DNA of 64,000 nt. It comes from Ulota crispa (Eukaryota > Streptophyta > Bryopsida > Orthotrichales > Orthotrichaceae). Made by a program: the position numbers and the translations under genes. The notes under the pieces are model-generated. The model saw only the letters and a list, made by a program, of their open reading frames with translations, was not told where the DNA came from and made no database searches. This document shows, one piece after another, positions 24,219 to 36,467 of the stretch. Position 1 is the stretch's first letter. Each line of letters opens with the position of its first letter. Where the stretch lies: positions 24,127,167 to 24,191,166 of the forward strand of contig OY987246.1 in the NCBI GenBank assembly GCA_963920765.1. The letters are read 5' to 3'.

Positions 24219-24555
24219 CAGTGGTGCTTGGTTAGCGTCAACACTTTGGGCTTGTAGAAAGTGTTGACCTTATCCAAGCATTGATCATAAACAAACCCTC
24301 CTTTTGTGTTACTTTCCCTAGTTTTAAGGATTGCAATTTTGGAGGTGCTTTCCCACCCATGTTTTTGGGACACTAACCAAACGCCTTTCTAAATAAAGAG
24401 TCAAAATGGAATAGATGAAAAGAAAACGTTGACCATATGCATGCACTTGACCTTAACCAAGCTCATGATACATGCTTTTGAGCAAAAGGGGAGTGGGGCT
24501 GTGATCTTATCCAATTATTGCTCTTACAAAGATTGACACTAATCAAACACCACTA
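24219..24555. mobile_element. hAT-like MITE, ends CAGTGGTGCTTGGTTAG
   Basis: CAGTGGTGCTTGGTTAGCGTCAA at the left is mirrored by TTGACACTAATCAAACACCACTA at the right. The CAGTGG start is typical of hAT ends. An 8-bp duplication was not recognisable, so the superfamily is inferred. Confidence 0.55.
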
Positions 24556-25274
24556 TATGTAAATCCAAACATAAATTTGAACTTCCCAGATTCGATATCC
24601 TGGTGGTGGAATTCTGAAATGTAACGATTTCCTGCGTAGTGAAAAAAGTTGAGCTCCGAGCGGAACTGGGCATAATAAAAGTCCTGGATTGGAGCCTGCT
24701 CAAAAGGAAGAGCAGATGCGGATCCGCAGGACATGCCCACTAAATTAGTCCGAGAATGACATGGCATGGCATCACGCTCGATCCAGGGGCCCGCCTTGCG
24801 TTGCTCCTCCGCAGCGGGTTGCCGCCCCTGTATAATTGCTCACGAGGCCCTTTTGTCTCCTTCCGTTTCTTTCCAGAAAATCTCAGAACGTTCTTAGAGC
24901 ATCTCCACCGTCCGGCTTCTTTCAAAGTTTTCCATCTGTTTTGGCTGGCCCTCAAGCCCCTCAATCTTCACCCATGCTCTTCAGGTAGTTTCACACTCCA
25001 ATATGTCCATAAATAATCAGTTGACCACTTATCAAATAAAATATAGGATAAAGTTCACTAAACTTAGGGTGAACAATGAATGAATAATGGCTTGAAGGTC
25101 CTTGCTTGTGAAACAATCATCAAGGTTGTGGTTTTGTGGGTTGTTAGCCCTTTTTATTGAGGTTTAAATTACATAGAGAACAAAGGGGGCGGAGTGAAGG
25201 TCCATGTCCCAGTGTGTGTACTGTAAAATGGGTCTACCCATTTGCTATCAAACAATGCTTGTGCCGCTACTAAC
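24556..25274. other. Intergenic DNA, no gene; repeat shared with 34.8 kb
   Basis: AGAGCATCTCCACCG at about 24896 resembles a common plant MITE end. The AGGATAAAGTTCACTAAACTTAGG segment at about 25047 recurs at about 34813, on the other side of the LINE, in the same orientation. No coding exon is supported. Confidence 0.4.
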
Positions 25275-25874
25275 TTATCTTTTTTTTATTATGTTTTTTA
25301 GGTTCTTCTTTATTGCAGCTCCACTGTGAAGCGTTGCTACCCACATGGACCCTAGTATTCTTTTTGAGCTGACTTGTACCTCCCCGTAGCGGGCGGTTGC
25401 AACGATCGACCCATAAATATCATAAAATGAAAGAACGCAGAGACCCCAAGGTTGGCAGGGTTGTACATACTTTCTCACGTGTTTTGGTGATGAATTCAAG
25501 GCTGCTTCTTTGTCTAACACTCCCAAGACTGCCTGGCCGGTTGAGTTGATGGAGTATTTGGAGTGTGAGATAGCAACTAGCTTATTCATCCGTGTCCACA
25601 ACTCCCGGGTGACTGGGCAATTGTAGAACATGTGCGTGAGTGTCTTTGGATGTTGTTCATATAGTGGGCAGCTTTCTTCCGCCCCTGGTACCTGCAGCTT
25701 GAGCCAAACTCCAGTGACAATCCCTTTGTTAAGGATTTGCCATATGAATGTGGATTGCTTCGGAGGTCTTGAAGTATGCCATAGAAGGCCTTGTATTGCC
25801 TCTATTTGCCGATTATTGAACCTTTGTTTCTTTAAGTCCAAGGTGCAAGTGGTTGGCTTGCTCTTCTCCTTCAA
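25275..25874 (-). pseudogene. LINE ORF2 C-terminal zf-RVT zinc-binding domain
   Basis: The translation contains the zf-RVT pattern: a hydrophobic block (FIWQILNKGIVTGVWL), then CPLYEQHPKTLTHMFYNC with Cys/His spacing, then ELWTRM. The second Cys of the usual CPLC is Tyr here. This domain follows the reverse transcriptase in many plant L1-like LINEs. It is part of the decayed element and separated from the RT frame by breaks. Confidence 0.8.
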
Positions 25875-26652
25875 ATTTTGAGCATATCCATATTTGGCTT
25901 TATATGCAAAGAAAGGAGGTCTGATCTTGTTCCCTTTCTCCTCAAGTTCCCATCTCCATTCTCCTAGATCCCAAACCTATCCTCTTTCTACAATCTTTTT
26001 CCCTACCCATACAGAGTCTGGCACTGTTGGTGGCTGTTCGAGGTTGCATTCTCCGAATGAGCGTAGTTTGGTGCTCCACCCAACAATTCATGCTGCTTGT
26101 AAATCTCTCCATGCATGAATGTCGACTTGAGCAGCTGCTGTGAGCAGCCCCAAGTCTCCATCATTCATGAAGCTTAATGTTGTGCTGCTCGCCTTTCCCT
26201 CTTCCCCAAGCAATAAGAAGAAAGTGCGTGAGGTTAGCTGCACATACCAATCTCCCGTTTTAAAAGATTTCTTGTTTTCCCTTGTTCTTGGATCCCACAA
26301 AATGTGGGAGATGAGTTTGAGTCTTCTCTTGTTTCGTTTCTCCGTGACGGCTCCTTTATTTGGTAGTATGTCTTGAATATCAGCTGTTGATATCCAATCT
26401 TGTTTCCTTGCGTTCCATATGTCTACCACCCTTGTTATACCAACCCTTCCCCATAGATGTAACCCTTTATTTTCTCCCAAGCCTAACATGGTTTTTTCTT
26501 TTTCTTGCAGGAGGGGGTTGCCGAACAGCGGCTGTCTAAGGATCTAGTTTGAGTTAAGGGGTTTTTGTTGCTTGAGGCAAGTATTGACACTAGCAAAAGC
26601 TTTGAGATAGGAATCTAAAAGATTAGAATGGTTGTTTTGTTTGAGCCCCTTA

Positions 26653-28259
26653 CTAAAAAAAACCAAGAGGAGGATGGGTGCCATTTGGCATCCCCAAGAG
26701 GTTTTCCACTAATTTTTTTTGTTTAATTAGCTTCTCCCATGGTTCATTTCCAAGTGAGAGACCTTGTACCACCAATTTAGCTAACAGGGCTTGGGTTTGA
26801 AGTAATGGGTCAATTAATTTTAGTCCTCCCTTGCTTCTAGGAAGTATGTAGGAGTCCCATCTAACCCTAGCCGCACATGATCCCTCATCCCTTCCTGTCC
26901 ATAGGTATGTTCTTATTAGGCTTCTCATTTTATCACATGTTTTGGGGGATATCCCACAACATGCGGCAGTATACCAACAAGTGGCCAATAGTACATGGTT
27001 ACATACCACCACTCTTCTAGCTAGTGAAAGAGTTTTTGCTGCCCAAGATTTTAGCTTTTTCTTTAGTGTTAGTATCAGGGGCTTCGTGTTAGTTTCTTTG
27101 GAGAGGTGGAAACCTACCAATGGGCTTAGGTATCTCACTCTTCTTCCTTCTTCTGCCCATTGTAGCCCTATTTCTCCCCCCCCCATGAAAAAGTTTTGGG
27201 TATAGGTGGCATCCAAATTGCATAGGTTTTATGCCAGTTGACCTTGGACCCTGAGGCAAGACAATAGGTGTGGAGCACATCATATGCCCTTCGTAGATTT
27301 TGACTTGTTCCTTTTAGGTAGAGTGTCGTATCATTTGCGTAGGATGCATCTAGCAAGGTAGTGTTGTCAGGTAGGATGAGCCCTTCAATCCCATATTTGG
27401 AATTTCCAAGCATGTGTCTTAGTGCATCAAGCACTACTATGAAAAGAAAAGGGACAAGTGAACAACCTTGCCTTACTAATCTTGTCAAGGAAAAAGATGG
27501 CCCAACCTCCCCATTCACTATGATAGAGGAGGTGGCGTTTCTATAGAGGGAAAAGATGCCTTTGATAAAACTAGGGTGAAACCCTTGTTTTGTCAAGATA
27601 AGGTGCATGAAGTCCCAATCTATCCTATAATAGGCCTTTTGAAAACCTAGGAGTAGGAGGATCAAGTCTTGCTTAGATTCTTCTGCATAATGCATTGATT
27701 CTTGTTCAAGAAAGATATTATTTATGATACACCTCCCCTTAATGAAGTCCGTTTGGTTAGGTCTTATTATTTCTAGTAGGAGGGGTTGTAATCTCCTTGC
27801 CAAAACCTCGGCAACTAGCTTATAGTATGAACTAAGGAGGGTGATAGGTCTAAAGTTAGTTATTAGTGTAGCATCCCCTCCTTTTGGCAATAATGTGATA
27901 AGCCCTCTATTGTGTGCACTTGAGAGCTCACTTGACGCTAATGTCTCTTTGACGACACTAAGCAATTCCTTGTCTATCTCCTCCACGCATCCATGGAAGA
28001 AATCCGTTGGCACACCATCTTCTCCTGCCGCCCTTTCTAGCGAGAGATCCTTAGCCGCTTCCTTCAATTTCTCCAATGTGAGCTTGCGCATTAAGGTTGC
28101 GTTGTGTGTCTTAGTGATGACTACTGGTACGCAACCTTCTACTTCAGCTCTAGATTGTGTGATCTCCTCAGTCACCGGGTCTGATGTGTAGAGTTTCTTG
28201 TAAAACTCTGTGAGAGCCACTTCTTTCTCCCTTTGCTCTAGTATCATTTGCCCTCCCAC
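26653..28259 (-). pseudogene. LINE ORF2 reverse transcriptase (disrupted)
   Basis: Two overlapping frames (28259-27168 and 27216-26653) together cover RT fingers, palm and thumb. Recognisable blocks are FRPITLLSSYYKLVAEVLARR, then LLGFQKAYYRIDW (normally D-F-x-K-A-Y-D), VRQGCSLVPFLF, SYANDTTLYLKG, GSKVNWHKT and LKSWAAKTLSLARRVVV. Two catalytic positions are altered: the palm A motif Asp is Gly (LGFQKAY), and the YADD box reads YAND. The frame changes at about 27190. It is non-functional as read. Confidence 0.85.
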
Positions 28260-28841
28260 TTTGAGCTACAAAATGTGGGATCTCTTGCGGACGTCTCTGA
28301 AGACCTCAAAGAACTCTTTGGAACATCAGTCTCCCTTACTCATCCACCTCACTGAAACAGCTTGATATTGGCTGTCTAGCACTTCCATGGTGATGTCATG
28401 CAGCATGGATTTTGCCTTGTGAAGGCGTGCTGCTGTTGCCGCATCCCCTGGGCAGCTCATGAGTGTGAGTTCCGCTTCTCTTATTACCTTTGCTGCCCTG
28501 TTTTCCACGCGGTGCTTCTGCAGCTGCCTCTCTTTGTTGATTTTCCCACCTTTGATTATCACCCTTTCTTGTGCTCTCGATACCCACGTCTGGTACTAGC
28601 CACTGTCCTTTGCCAGCCTTGGTTGTGCTCTCCAGGCCTCGCAGTGTCTAAGGCAATTCTTTTATTTCATTAGGATGTCCACCTGAAGTCACTGCTTTGC
28701 TTTTCCAAGTGGTGAGGATGGAATTATTCTCAAGCTTATGGCCAAATGATTCAAAATGGAAATCTGAGGGTGTGTTGCAAAGTTACCCCCCTGCTCACAC
28801 AGGTCGCTTGAGGCATAGCAGCAGTCTATCCGTGCACTTTG

Positions 28842-29516
28842 CTACGCCTCTCCATCTCTTCCATTATTCCACATCGCTCTGAGATCTCCTTTCTTTTTCC
28901 AAATGCCTTTGTGTAGAGCTGCATCTTCTACGCCATAGTGGTTCGTTAGCCGCGTCCACGAGAGCATTTCCCTTCTCAAGCTGGTAGAGTAGACTCTGGT
29001 CATCTTGCACCTATCCGAGCTCTCTTCTACCATGTTTAGGCCCCCCACTATTATGAACTTGGATCTAGGAACGTCTGCTATCACTAGTTTGCCCCACATT
29101 GTTGTCCTCTCTTTTGATGTCTTGGGCTTGTAGATGTTTATGACGGTGACATTACTCGTGCTGCTGAGCTTGAAGGTAACGTATTGCAAGCGTCCGAGTT
29201 GTATCACCCCTTCTTCTGTAAGCTTTCTAGTGAACACTTCTGACAGCAAAACTCTAATTTTGGCCCTCCATTTCCCATTTGGCCTGGTGTGTTGAATTGC
29301 TGGATTACACATGCGCTTTCCTTTGACATGATGCATACTTCTAGTTTCAAGATTGCATTTGTCCTCATCCAGCTAGTGTTTTTATAAGAGAATTACGTCT
29401 GGCATGCATTCCATCATGTTGAAGAATCTTCTTATGTGCAGCATCTTTTTGGACCCTTTAGTACCCGCACCTGCACCGCGGATGTTGAGGGACGCTATGT
29501 TGAGGCTGTCACTCAT
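28842..29516 (-). pseudogene. LINE ORF2 start and endonuclease domain (disrupted)
   Basis: An ATG at 29516 opens MSDSLNIASLNIRGAG, where LNIRG is the usual start of LINE apurinic-type endonucleases. The frame is soon stopped at 29384-29382 (TAA) and 29375-29373 (TAG), both where Gln would be expected, consistent with C-to-T change. A second piece (29336-28842) has VINIYKPKTSKER and FIIVGGLNMVEESSDR, where the normal box is GGDFN, so a catalytic-region Asp is lost. Confidence 0.7.
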
Positions 29517-31322
29517 TGAGGGGGTAATGCTTGTTGGTGGCTCTTTCGGTCAGTTGCAGTGCTTTGTTCCTCATCTGGCTTCAGCATTCTCTATTGTTTC
29601 TCCTTTGGAACTAGGAATGAGTGCATCCCGGATTGCCACTCTCCGAGGTGCACGGTGATCCCATGCAGACCTGCCCAATTGGCCACTAGCTAGTTTGCCA
29701 TGTCTTTTCTTGGACTTTCTGCTAGTTTGGTGATGTCTGCTCCCATGAGCCATTGGCTCGTGATTCCTTTCAAGCAGCATGCTTTGGGCGTGACTTTCAC
29801 TGCTGCTAACACGGTTAACTTGTGTCTGATCCCTATGGTACCCCATCTACCTGTCCATGTCACGGAGTCCCAATGGTATAGCTGCTGAGGCTTTCTCAGG
29901 GTTTTTTTCATATACTCTCTTACTCTATTTAGAATGTTATCTTTGATAGCATTTAAGTCTTTTTCTAGTTCATCAAAGACAAGAGAAAGAATTTTTGGTA
30001 TTGCTGAGGCCTCAGCTGTCTGCTCCAACAGTAAGTGTAGTTTTTCATCCAATTCTTTGTACAACAAAGGCCAAACCGTCAAGAAATTTTCACCTGATGG
30101 TTTGCTTGCTTTTGGTGTGTTGAATGTCGCTTGGATGTCTGCTGCACTCATGCTTTTCCACACGCGCTTATTGAGTTGGCGTATCATTCCTCTAGCTTTC
30201 TTTTTGGACCAGAATTTCCCCTCCAGCTGGTCGTGGGGTTCTGGTTCATTTTTGAGCTCTTCATCTGCTAGCTCCTCTGCCGCTACCTCTCCTGCTCTTC
30301 CCTTGTCGCCTTCTTGCATTTGTTTGTCCTCTTGAGAAGTTAACGCTTGGGCTCTGCTGGACCCGTCCTCTTTTCCGCCGCCTCTCCTCTCGCATGGCAT
30401 CTCTTCTTCTAGCTGAAAGCTTTGAGGTGTCTCGTCTTCTCCTTTTTTTGTTGTTCTAATGGAGCAGTGCTCTTCTTGTCCCATCTCTTCCTGTTGCCCC
30501 TCCCTTGGCTTGTTTGTTTGGCTCCGGAGATCCTCTTTGTCTCCACTTCTTTGAATGTAGCTCTTTGATGCTAATGCCCCCAAAACTCTAGTTGATGGAT
30601 TTGAGATACTCAAATTGCTGCTCATCTAGATCAAGCGGCTAAGATTCCAGTGGTGGCCCCTCTCGGCTCCTGTCTTGCCCGCTTGCCTGAGCCTTCATGC
30701 GTTTGAGCTCCTTGCTTTCTCTGCTTTCCTCAATCTCCTGAGGTGTCCTATTCGGTAGTATTTTTACCGGTCTAGTCCTTGGTGTACTGCTGACCGAAGG
30801 TTGCATTCTCTGTGCTTGTGCAGGTGCCGTTGGAGTGATGGGTTTTGGAATCTGGTGGGAATATGAACGGCAGAGGGACAAATGTTACATGCGCGTTGTC
30901 CCCCTTTTGACACTGGTCTTCTGTCCACGGCCGTCCTAGTGTTGCTTCCGGTTCACTTGCTTCCTTCTTCGTCCCTCTTTCGAGGCTCAATAGTATCCCC
31001 GCTTCCCTTGCAGCTACTGCGCTAGCCTCGGAGTTTGGCCCTCTCAATTGTTGAAGTTGCTTATGTTTGAAATACGGTTTCCCTACGCAGTATTCTAGGT
31101 CAGAAACCCGGTACCCCTCCTTCTCAAATGGGTTCAGGTGTTTGATTTCCCACCCAAGTTGCCCTTTCTATATAAAGCTTGTGTGGGCTTTTCACATTCT
31201 TCCTTACTCTTTTTCACCTTTGTCATTCACCCCCCTTCCGGCGCTTTCTTATTCCCGAGTAGGGGAGGACAACCTTGTCTAGCTCTTTCTGGTCTATCGG
31301 TTGCCATGAGTTGGATTAGCCC

Positions 31323-31889
31323 TCATTCTTGCAGCTCTCTCCATTGCAAGGGTGACTTGGGCCCTTCCGTGGCGTGGCTGAGTCTCTCTAAAGCTGCCCC
31401 ATCTTGCACCATAGATTTGCCCTTGGTCAAATGGAGTATCTCGAGTTCTTCTTCCGAGTTTCCTTTTGCCATGAGGTTGTCCTTGCTGGTGCTTGGACTT
31501 GCGACCTTTTTCTTCCAGACCTCCTTCATGGTTGGTGCCTTCCACTGCGCCTTATGGCGCGCTATTCCCTTCTTTCTTCTTACTTCTAGACTTCCTTTGC
31601 TAGGTGTCAATAGGGGGCACTTTGTAGTTGCGTGCCCGTACTGTCTACATCTATTGCATTGGTTAGGAAGTCTAGAGTAATACACCAATTGCTCAATGTA
31701 TTTCACTCCTTCTGTCTCCTTTTTGATAACCGGTATCCGTAACATGCCGGATAACTTGCTGATGTCTTTCACCCACACGTTGGTGATGGGACCTATTGTC
31801 CTCTTTGACGCTGATACTTGGGATTTGATGGACTGTACCTCTCCTAGCATTCTAGCCATCTTCCGTGTCCAGAATACATCCTGCACCAA
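31323..31889 (-). pseudogene. LINE ORF1 nucleic-acid-binding protein with zinc knuckle
   Basis: The frame contains a CCHC knuckle, CNRCRQYGHATTKC, preceded by VKYIEQLVYYSRLPNQ, as in DUF4283/zf-CCHC ORF1 proteins of plant LINEs. Further ORF1-like pieces lie upstream (32582-32262) and downstream (31047-29690, highly charged, rich in Glu, Lys and Gln), in different frames. ORF1 binds the element's RNA. This copy is broken by frameshifts. Confidence 0.7.
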
Positions 31890-33050
31890 AAGGTTTGCAT
31901 TCAGAAATTAGATACGGATTTCAAAGCCTTCTCTCTTTTCTAGTGCTAGGGGCAAGTCTGGCGAGAAGTCTTATGGCCACATGCAAAACTGCAAGTTTCG
32001 AGGTCCCTATTGTAGGTGTCCTATGTTTACCCAGATCTCGGCTTTTTTTTTAGATTCACACTCTAGTCTAAAGAAGCCTTTTGCTAGAAGTTGGATGGAA
32101 AAATATGTACCTTGGTTCTTTTTCTGCGCCAGGAATGCGCAAAGAGAGTTGAACCCTGGCAACGTCCCCAACATTTGCCCTAGTATTGATCTCCTCGTCA
32201 ATGCTTCTCTCTTCTTCCAAAGTGCTTATAGAACTGGAATTTTGATAGCCATAGTAAGTTTCTAGTTTTGGTCTATGATGGGTTGAGGTTCCCCTTTCTT
32301 CCTTGGACTCCCCTTCCCGCTCTGTCGATTCTGCTTGCTCTCTTGGGTCACAATCGCTTTATCTTTGTTCATCGCAGCTCTGCTTGTGGCTGTTCTGGCT
32401 CCATTGGTCAAGTCATCGGCGCCTCTGCTTACTGCGCTACCTCCACTATTACTTGGCTTTGCTGATGGTGCGGGTCCTGCCTTCTTTGTGGTCCCCATAT
32501 GTTTGACGCTCCCGTGCCGCGCCACTATAGTCCACCCCTTGTTGCTGACGTCTTTGTCCTCTGTCGCGGGCCTTTCCTTCACGGCCCCGTCCTCTAGTCC
32601 TTTTTTGTTGCGTCTCGATTTGTCTTCTGCCTACGCCCTTTACACGCCTTCTAGCCATCCTTGAGCTGGGCTGCTTTGCTTGGCGGCGCGCGTCACGGCA
32701 CCTCCTTCACCTTGGATCTCATCGTCTAGTGTGAGTTCCAGGTACCACTCCACCGCCTCCTTATATGTCAACATTTTGACGGGGCTTGTCCGTGGTGCAT
32801 CTCAAGCGTTGTGCGGGTTGTCTGCTCGGGCCGCGGCTCTCACTCTTTTCTTGTGTGCCAGCTAGCTTCTAACCTCATGGTAATGCTCTACCTCCTCCTT
32901 CAGTCTTTTTGATTCATAGAAATACAGGAGCCTTCTCTCCGCTGTACCCTCCTCATTTGTCTTTGAGATTGGATTTGTGCTCCTTGCCTGTATCGGCACC
33001 TCCTCCACGTAGTTTCCTTCCTCCATGTTTACATCTTCAGTCACCATGCT

Positions 33051-34362
33051 ACCTTCCTTGCGTGTGACGGCGATTTGGAAAAAAGATTTCTAGATCTAGG
33101 TCAAATACAAGTATTTGAGAAGAAAACTAATCTAGCAATGATTTCTAATTGTAATCTTTGATTGAGCTTTCCCTCTCAAAGTGACTCCTTTTCACTGATC
33201 AAAGATGCAGTGGACCACCTAGTCTCGCCCTGCTCTCCAAGTTCTCCCCCAACTATTCTGCAAAATTGAATTTGAGACTTGTGTTCCGGTCGTTCCTAGC
33301 GGAGTTTTCTATAGTAGTTTTGATCACTATTGCCACTGCCAAAGGATCTTCTTGCAGTTGCTTCTGCCTCAAAATCTCATCAAACACGCATTCTAAAAAT
33401 TCAAAAAGTTTTGGAATCCTCCGGCTCTGTAAAAAGCGGATCTGAACCTTGGGCGCAAAAGAAAAAAGTGATGAAGGCCCTTGCTAGACACGGTAGAACA
33501 AAGTTTTGGAGAGAGTTTTGAGAGAGGCCTCAACACTCTTCATCCACTTTGAGCATGTTGGAGTCGCCAATGAAGATGCCCTTACCACGCTCCATTTCAC
33601 AGTTGGCTCTAATCTCTGTGCACTTTGATTTTGGCTTGGTATGCTGCATGTATTGTGAGCTTGCGGGGTCATGGCAGAAAAGCTCAATAATTTTGTTAAA
33701 AACAAAGGTAAAATAATCAGCCCTTCCAATATCATGTAGTTGGTCAAGTTTAGGTCCATTTTTGGACTAGTTTCTAAAATCTGAATCTAGATATGAATTC
33801 CAAATTCCCAATGTTTTCTGCAAGGTGAAGATCTGGCTTAGCTTTTCCGCCTTGGCTAGCTCCACAAATATGGATGTGCAGTGTATTGTACAATCCCGTG
33901 TACAGTACTGTACCAAGCCATTTGGGCTTGTGTTTTGGAGCACGTTTGATACTCCGATGACCGTTTGACGGCAGCATGGCGCAGCAGCCAGATTCATGCC
34001 TCATAGAGTCATGTGGCCAAGGCACATAACAGAAATGAGCTCCGCCACCTATCATCTACCGGGTCAAGTGGCGGGGCATGTGTGACTTAAACATGGCAAA
34101 TGTTGGCGGAGCTTGTCGGAGCTCAAGTCCGTCAGTGTAAACCTTGCCACCTTGCTAGGTGCTGGCGTACGCCAAAAAAGAGTGTCATTTGTGTCTGGCA
34201 ATAGATTCATGGTATTTTCTTTGGGTGTAGATTCTCCATACCCTCACCTCATTTTAACACTAGTTACGTAAGAGCATCTCTAGCGTTGCACTCCGAACTT
34301 GACATTTCATGAAATTACATCTATTTTTGAAGAGCCCTCAAAATTCTTGTTCTTCACTCTTA
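33051..34362. other. Intergenic DNA, no gene seen
   Basis: No exon or bounded element could be supported. A GTACAGTACTGTACC palindromic motif lies at about 33901-33915, like the boundaries of the hairpin array at 18-22 kb. Confidence 0.4.
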
Positions 34363-34766
34363 GAGCATCCTCAATCTAGGAAGTATATTGACTATGTAAC
34401 GGCTTTCTCATGGTGGGCCCTAGTTTGAAACTTGCAAACTTAGTCCAATGCATCCTATATGTGTGACATGATCTTAGAGGGGACATCTAAACCTAGGCTA
34501 CTACGCTACACCCAGTAGTTTTAGCGGCCCTCAAGAGTCCTTCAAATTGCTTTGTATATTGTGTTAGAGAAATAATGACTACTTTGCAAGTCATAAATAG
34601 AGATGTGGTTAGAAAAGCTTGACAAAAACAAAGTTTACATTCCTCTTTGCTATTATGCATTGGGTTGAAGGAGCTAGTGTGTTGCACGCATTGATTGAGG
34701 CCACGCAACAAAGCTTTGTAATTGTCATTGCTGAGCCTTGATGCACAGTCTAGATTGAGGATGCCC
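34363..34766. mobile_element. MITE, ends GAGCATCCTCAATCTAG
   Basis: GAGCATCCTCAATCTAG on the left mirrors CTAGATTGAGGATGCCC on the right. Flanks are TTA and TAA, suggesting a PIF/Harbinger-type 3-bp duplication with change. It is 404 bp and has no coding capacity. Confidence 0.65.
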
Positions 34767-34942
34767 TAACACTTCAAGCATGCCCCAAAATAGTCATTTG
34801 ACCATTCACCACAGGGAATATAGGGTAAAGCTCACTAAACTTAGGATTATTGAATAATGTTTTGAAAGGCCATTGCTTGACACACTATGATGTTGAGTGC
34901 CATGAGAAATTTTTAAAGGGCTAAGAGCACCTACCATCCATA

Positions 34943-35207
34943 ACGCGTTATTTGTTAAATTGGGAAAAATAGTACATTTTGGGACTTTTGAAGGTTTTAG
35001 GTGATCACTTGAAATTGAGCTCATAGCGCTTTTTTTGGTGCACGTGCCCACATCCCCTCACATGAGAGGAAGAATTTGCGAGGGAAAAAATCTTAGTGGC
35101 TTAGACTAAATTTGATACCTTTGAATTTGGTTTAAGGTGACTTTTTGGGTTTAAGGTGGAGTACAAAATGGTACCTCCATTTTTCCCAATTTAACAAATA
35201 ACTCATT
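34943..35207. mobile_element. MITE family M2, copy b (uninterrupted)
   Basis: The ends are GTTATTTGTTAAATTGGG and the inverse (CCCAATTTAACAAATAAC). This 265-bp copy is the empty-site reference for both nested M2 copies (22612-23779 and 53809-54997). Confidence 0.8.
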
Positions 35208-35248
35208 CCATGCTTGAAGGTTGTCAAATCCTTATGGAGATGCTTTAA

Positions 35249-35378
35249 GGGCATCCTCAATGGATCCAATAAATAGGCTCACTATGCTATTTATGATATT
35301 TTAATAGACAACATATGATAACAAGAAAAATAAAAAATAAAAGTTAACATAATGTATTGGATGCATTGAAAATGCCCT
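35249..35378. mobile_element. MITE, ends GGGCATCCTCAATGGATCC, TAA duplication
   Basis: A 130-bp element between TAA at 35246-35248 and 35379-35381. The left end GGGCATCCTCAATGGATCCA is mirrored at the right with several changes. The 3-bp TAA duplication fits PIF/Harbinger. Confidence 0.7.
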
Positions 35379-35667
35379 AAGAGTAAGCGTGCCTTGGAGA
35401 ATAAGGCTTGAAAACATAGAGGCTTGAAGCAAAAAGTAAAATAAAAAATTATGGCCTAAATAGAAGATTCCAAACATAAGATCGTTATATTAAGTTTGTA
35501 ATTGTTTTTCTCCTCTTCTACCTACATTGGATGATTGAGAGCCTTACACCAAAATCACTAAACATGCAATGATCGAACCAATCACATGGTGGTTGAATAG
35601 ACAAAAATACTTTCCACGTATACTTGGATGTACTTCATTTGTTATACTATAGTAGGTACTCCCACTA

Positions 35668-36077
35668 AGATAGTACGCTCAAAAACCGCCCATCTAAGGG
35701 CTCATTCCTCTTTTTCATGGTCTTCCGTGGATGGAAGGATTTTTAGTTCATTTTTCAGACAAAGAGAAATAGATGTTGAATGCAACACAAGTCGTTTCAT
35801 ATTTTTTGAAGCAGTTTTGAGTTATTTATGAATTCTCAAAGTGCATGTGTCATAGGTCCCTATTATTAGCCTTAGATCTTCCAAGAACCGTGCACTTGCA
35901 AGTTGTGAACAAATTTGAAAAAGCAAGTAGAATGATAGACTCTTGCAATTAAAAGCAAATTTTCTTTCATGCATTTAATGAATTATAAGAGGCTAATGTA
36001 AGAACCACCAGTGCACCATTTCACAACAAATTACTAGATAGTTCAAAATGAGCGAACGGTTTTTGAGCGTACTACCT
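35668..36077. mobile_element. TA-flanked element, ends AGRTAGTACGCTCAAAAACCG
   Basis: AGATAGTACGCTCAAAAACC at the left and the inverse of AGGTAGTACGCTCAAAAACC at the right are each bordered by TA (35666-35667, 36078-36079). It is 410 bp, belongs to the RGGTAG group and has no coding capacity. Confidence 0.75.
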
Positions 36078-36467
36078 TATAAGCGTTTCAAAGTATTCAT
36101 TGTCCGTCGTCCACCTGATGGATGCCACTGACTCTCTCAGTGGTCAACCCTATAGTAAAATCGGGTGAAAATTTTGATGAAACTACCAACTGTCTTCTCA
36201 AAAAATATTACGTTTGCTGTTATTTGGATGGAGGTTATCAATAAGCTAATTTTGTGGATGAAGCAACATTCACGGATGACTCTATCCAAGTTTCCTTACC
36301 TGTATGCAAACATGCTTGCTAAAGGCGAGTGTTGCTTGATCAGAAAAATACGGATGAGCACATTTTTGAACTACCGGAAAATAGAAACAATGTCTTTTTG
36401 GAAAGACTACTGGATTTACTAATTTGGGAATAATGTGGGGAAAATAGAGAAGATGATGAAAAATCAA

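Larger units (their letters stand above)
25275..33050 (-). mobile_element. Decayed plant LINE (L1-type non-LTR retrotransposon)
   Basis: About 7.8 kb on the minus strand carries the parts in L1 order. The ORF1 region with a CCHC knuckle is at 31889-31323. The ORF2 start is at 29516, followed by the endonuclease (to about 28842), the linker, the reverse transcriptase (28259-27168), the thumb/connection (27216-26653) and the zf-RVT zinc-binding C-terminus (25874-25275). An A-rich tail (minus strand) sits at about 25278-25300. Frames are broken many times by stops and shifts, and the RT catalytic Tyr-Ala-Asp-Asp is changed, so it cannot move by itself. No target duplication was found, and the 5' boundary is approximate. 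Confidence 0.85.

Noticed and set aside
25275-33050. LTR retrotransposon interpretation of the reverse transcriptase region
   Set aside because: No long direct terminal repeats, integrase, protease or RNase H in Ty1/Ty3 order were seen. Endonuclease-RT-zf-RVT order and an A-rich tail indicate a LINE.
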